A DNA stretch of 64,000 nt from Betaproteobacteria bacterium (GTDB lineage: Bacteria; Pseudomonadota; Gammaproteobacteria; Burkholderiales; Casimicrobiaceae), in contig JACPUX010000002.1 in assembly GCA_016192065.1 (NCBI GenBank), positions 97,337 to 161,336 on the forward strand, written 5' to 3'. Under the pieces are notes generated by a model that saw only the letters and a program-made list of their open reading frames with translations, was not told where the DNA came from and did not search any database. The first letter of the stretch is position 1. Every line of letters begins with the position of its first letter. Made by a program: the position numbers and the translations under genes. Positions 64,000 to 64,000 of the stretch are shown here, piece by piece.

Positions 64000-64000
64000 C

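Overview
The window is a GC-rich chromosome segment that looks betaproteobacterial. The evidence is the conserved blocks kdsD-lptCAB-rpoN-hpf-ptsN-hprK-rapZ, mla-ABC-bolA-murA-hisGD, rpsP-rimM-trmD-rplS next to ffh, and pilBCD-coaE-zapD-yacG. An anaerobic phenol cluster of the Thauera/Aromatoleum kind makes a Rhodocyclales-like denitrifier or related anaerobic aromatic degrader likely. The genus cannot be fixed from sequence alone.

Layout. (1) 3-7158 (+): a six-gene membrane complex related to hydrogenase-4 and complex I, cut by the window start, plus an overlapping GNAT gene. Its large subunit lacks the Ni-Fe cysteines, so it fits an Ehr complex (energy-converting hydrogenase related) rather than a hydrogenase. 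(2) 7224-16631 (-): one long co-oriented block. It carries the Mla phospholipid transport genes (mlaF-E-D-A-C-B), an ABC-2 exporter, bolA/ibaG, murA, hisG and hisD. A 598-bp AT-rich gap inside it holds a strong minus-strand terminator and possibly a small RNA. (3) 16733-28566: a CPA2 antiporter (-), then the LPS-transport/sigma-54/PTS-Ntr series (+), a NusG-II/Gx-transporter pair, a LON-domain protein and thyA. (4) 28661-35196 (-): a large secreted RCC1-repeat protein, the rpsP operon and ffh. (5) 35242-43047 (+): a CcsA-like protein, a CorC/HlyC-like protein, pilBCD, coaE, zapD and yacG.

(6) 44235-58493: the anaerobic phenol module. The leftward operon is ppsA-ppsB-ppsC-ppcB-ppcD-ppcA-ppcC, followed by a UbiD homologue, a UbiX homologue, a DUF120 (CTP-dependent riboflavin kinase-like) protein, a flavin-binding PNPOx-like protein and a PaaK-like acyl-CoA ligase. 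Phenol would be phosphorylated by PpsABC, carboxylated by PpcABCD to 4-hydroxybenzoate, and probably activated to its CoA ester. UbiX and perhaps the DUF120 protein would supply prenylated FMN for the UbiD-type subunits. A divergent DmpR/MopR-type sigma-54 activator keeps the phenol-pocket and zinc-binding residues of MopR. The intergenic region has a -24/-12 promoter with exact spacing and three related upstream sites.

(7) 58817-64000: an accessory tail. It holds a HicBA toxin-antitoxin pair, a truncated tyrosine recombinase, and two well-folded integron attC sites with cassette genes but no integron integrase (a CALIN-type remnant). One cassette gene appears to join an HExxH motif to a RelE/ParE-like C-terminus. 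Two IS110-family remnants, a broken lipoprotein gene and an IS91-family transposase running off the window end complete it.

Functions rest on motif recognition by eye; no database search was run.
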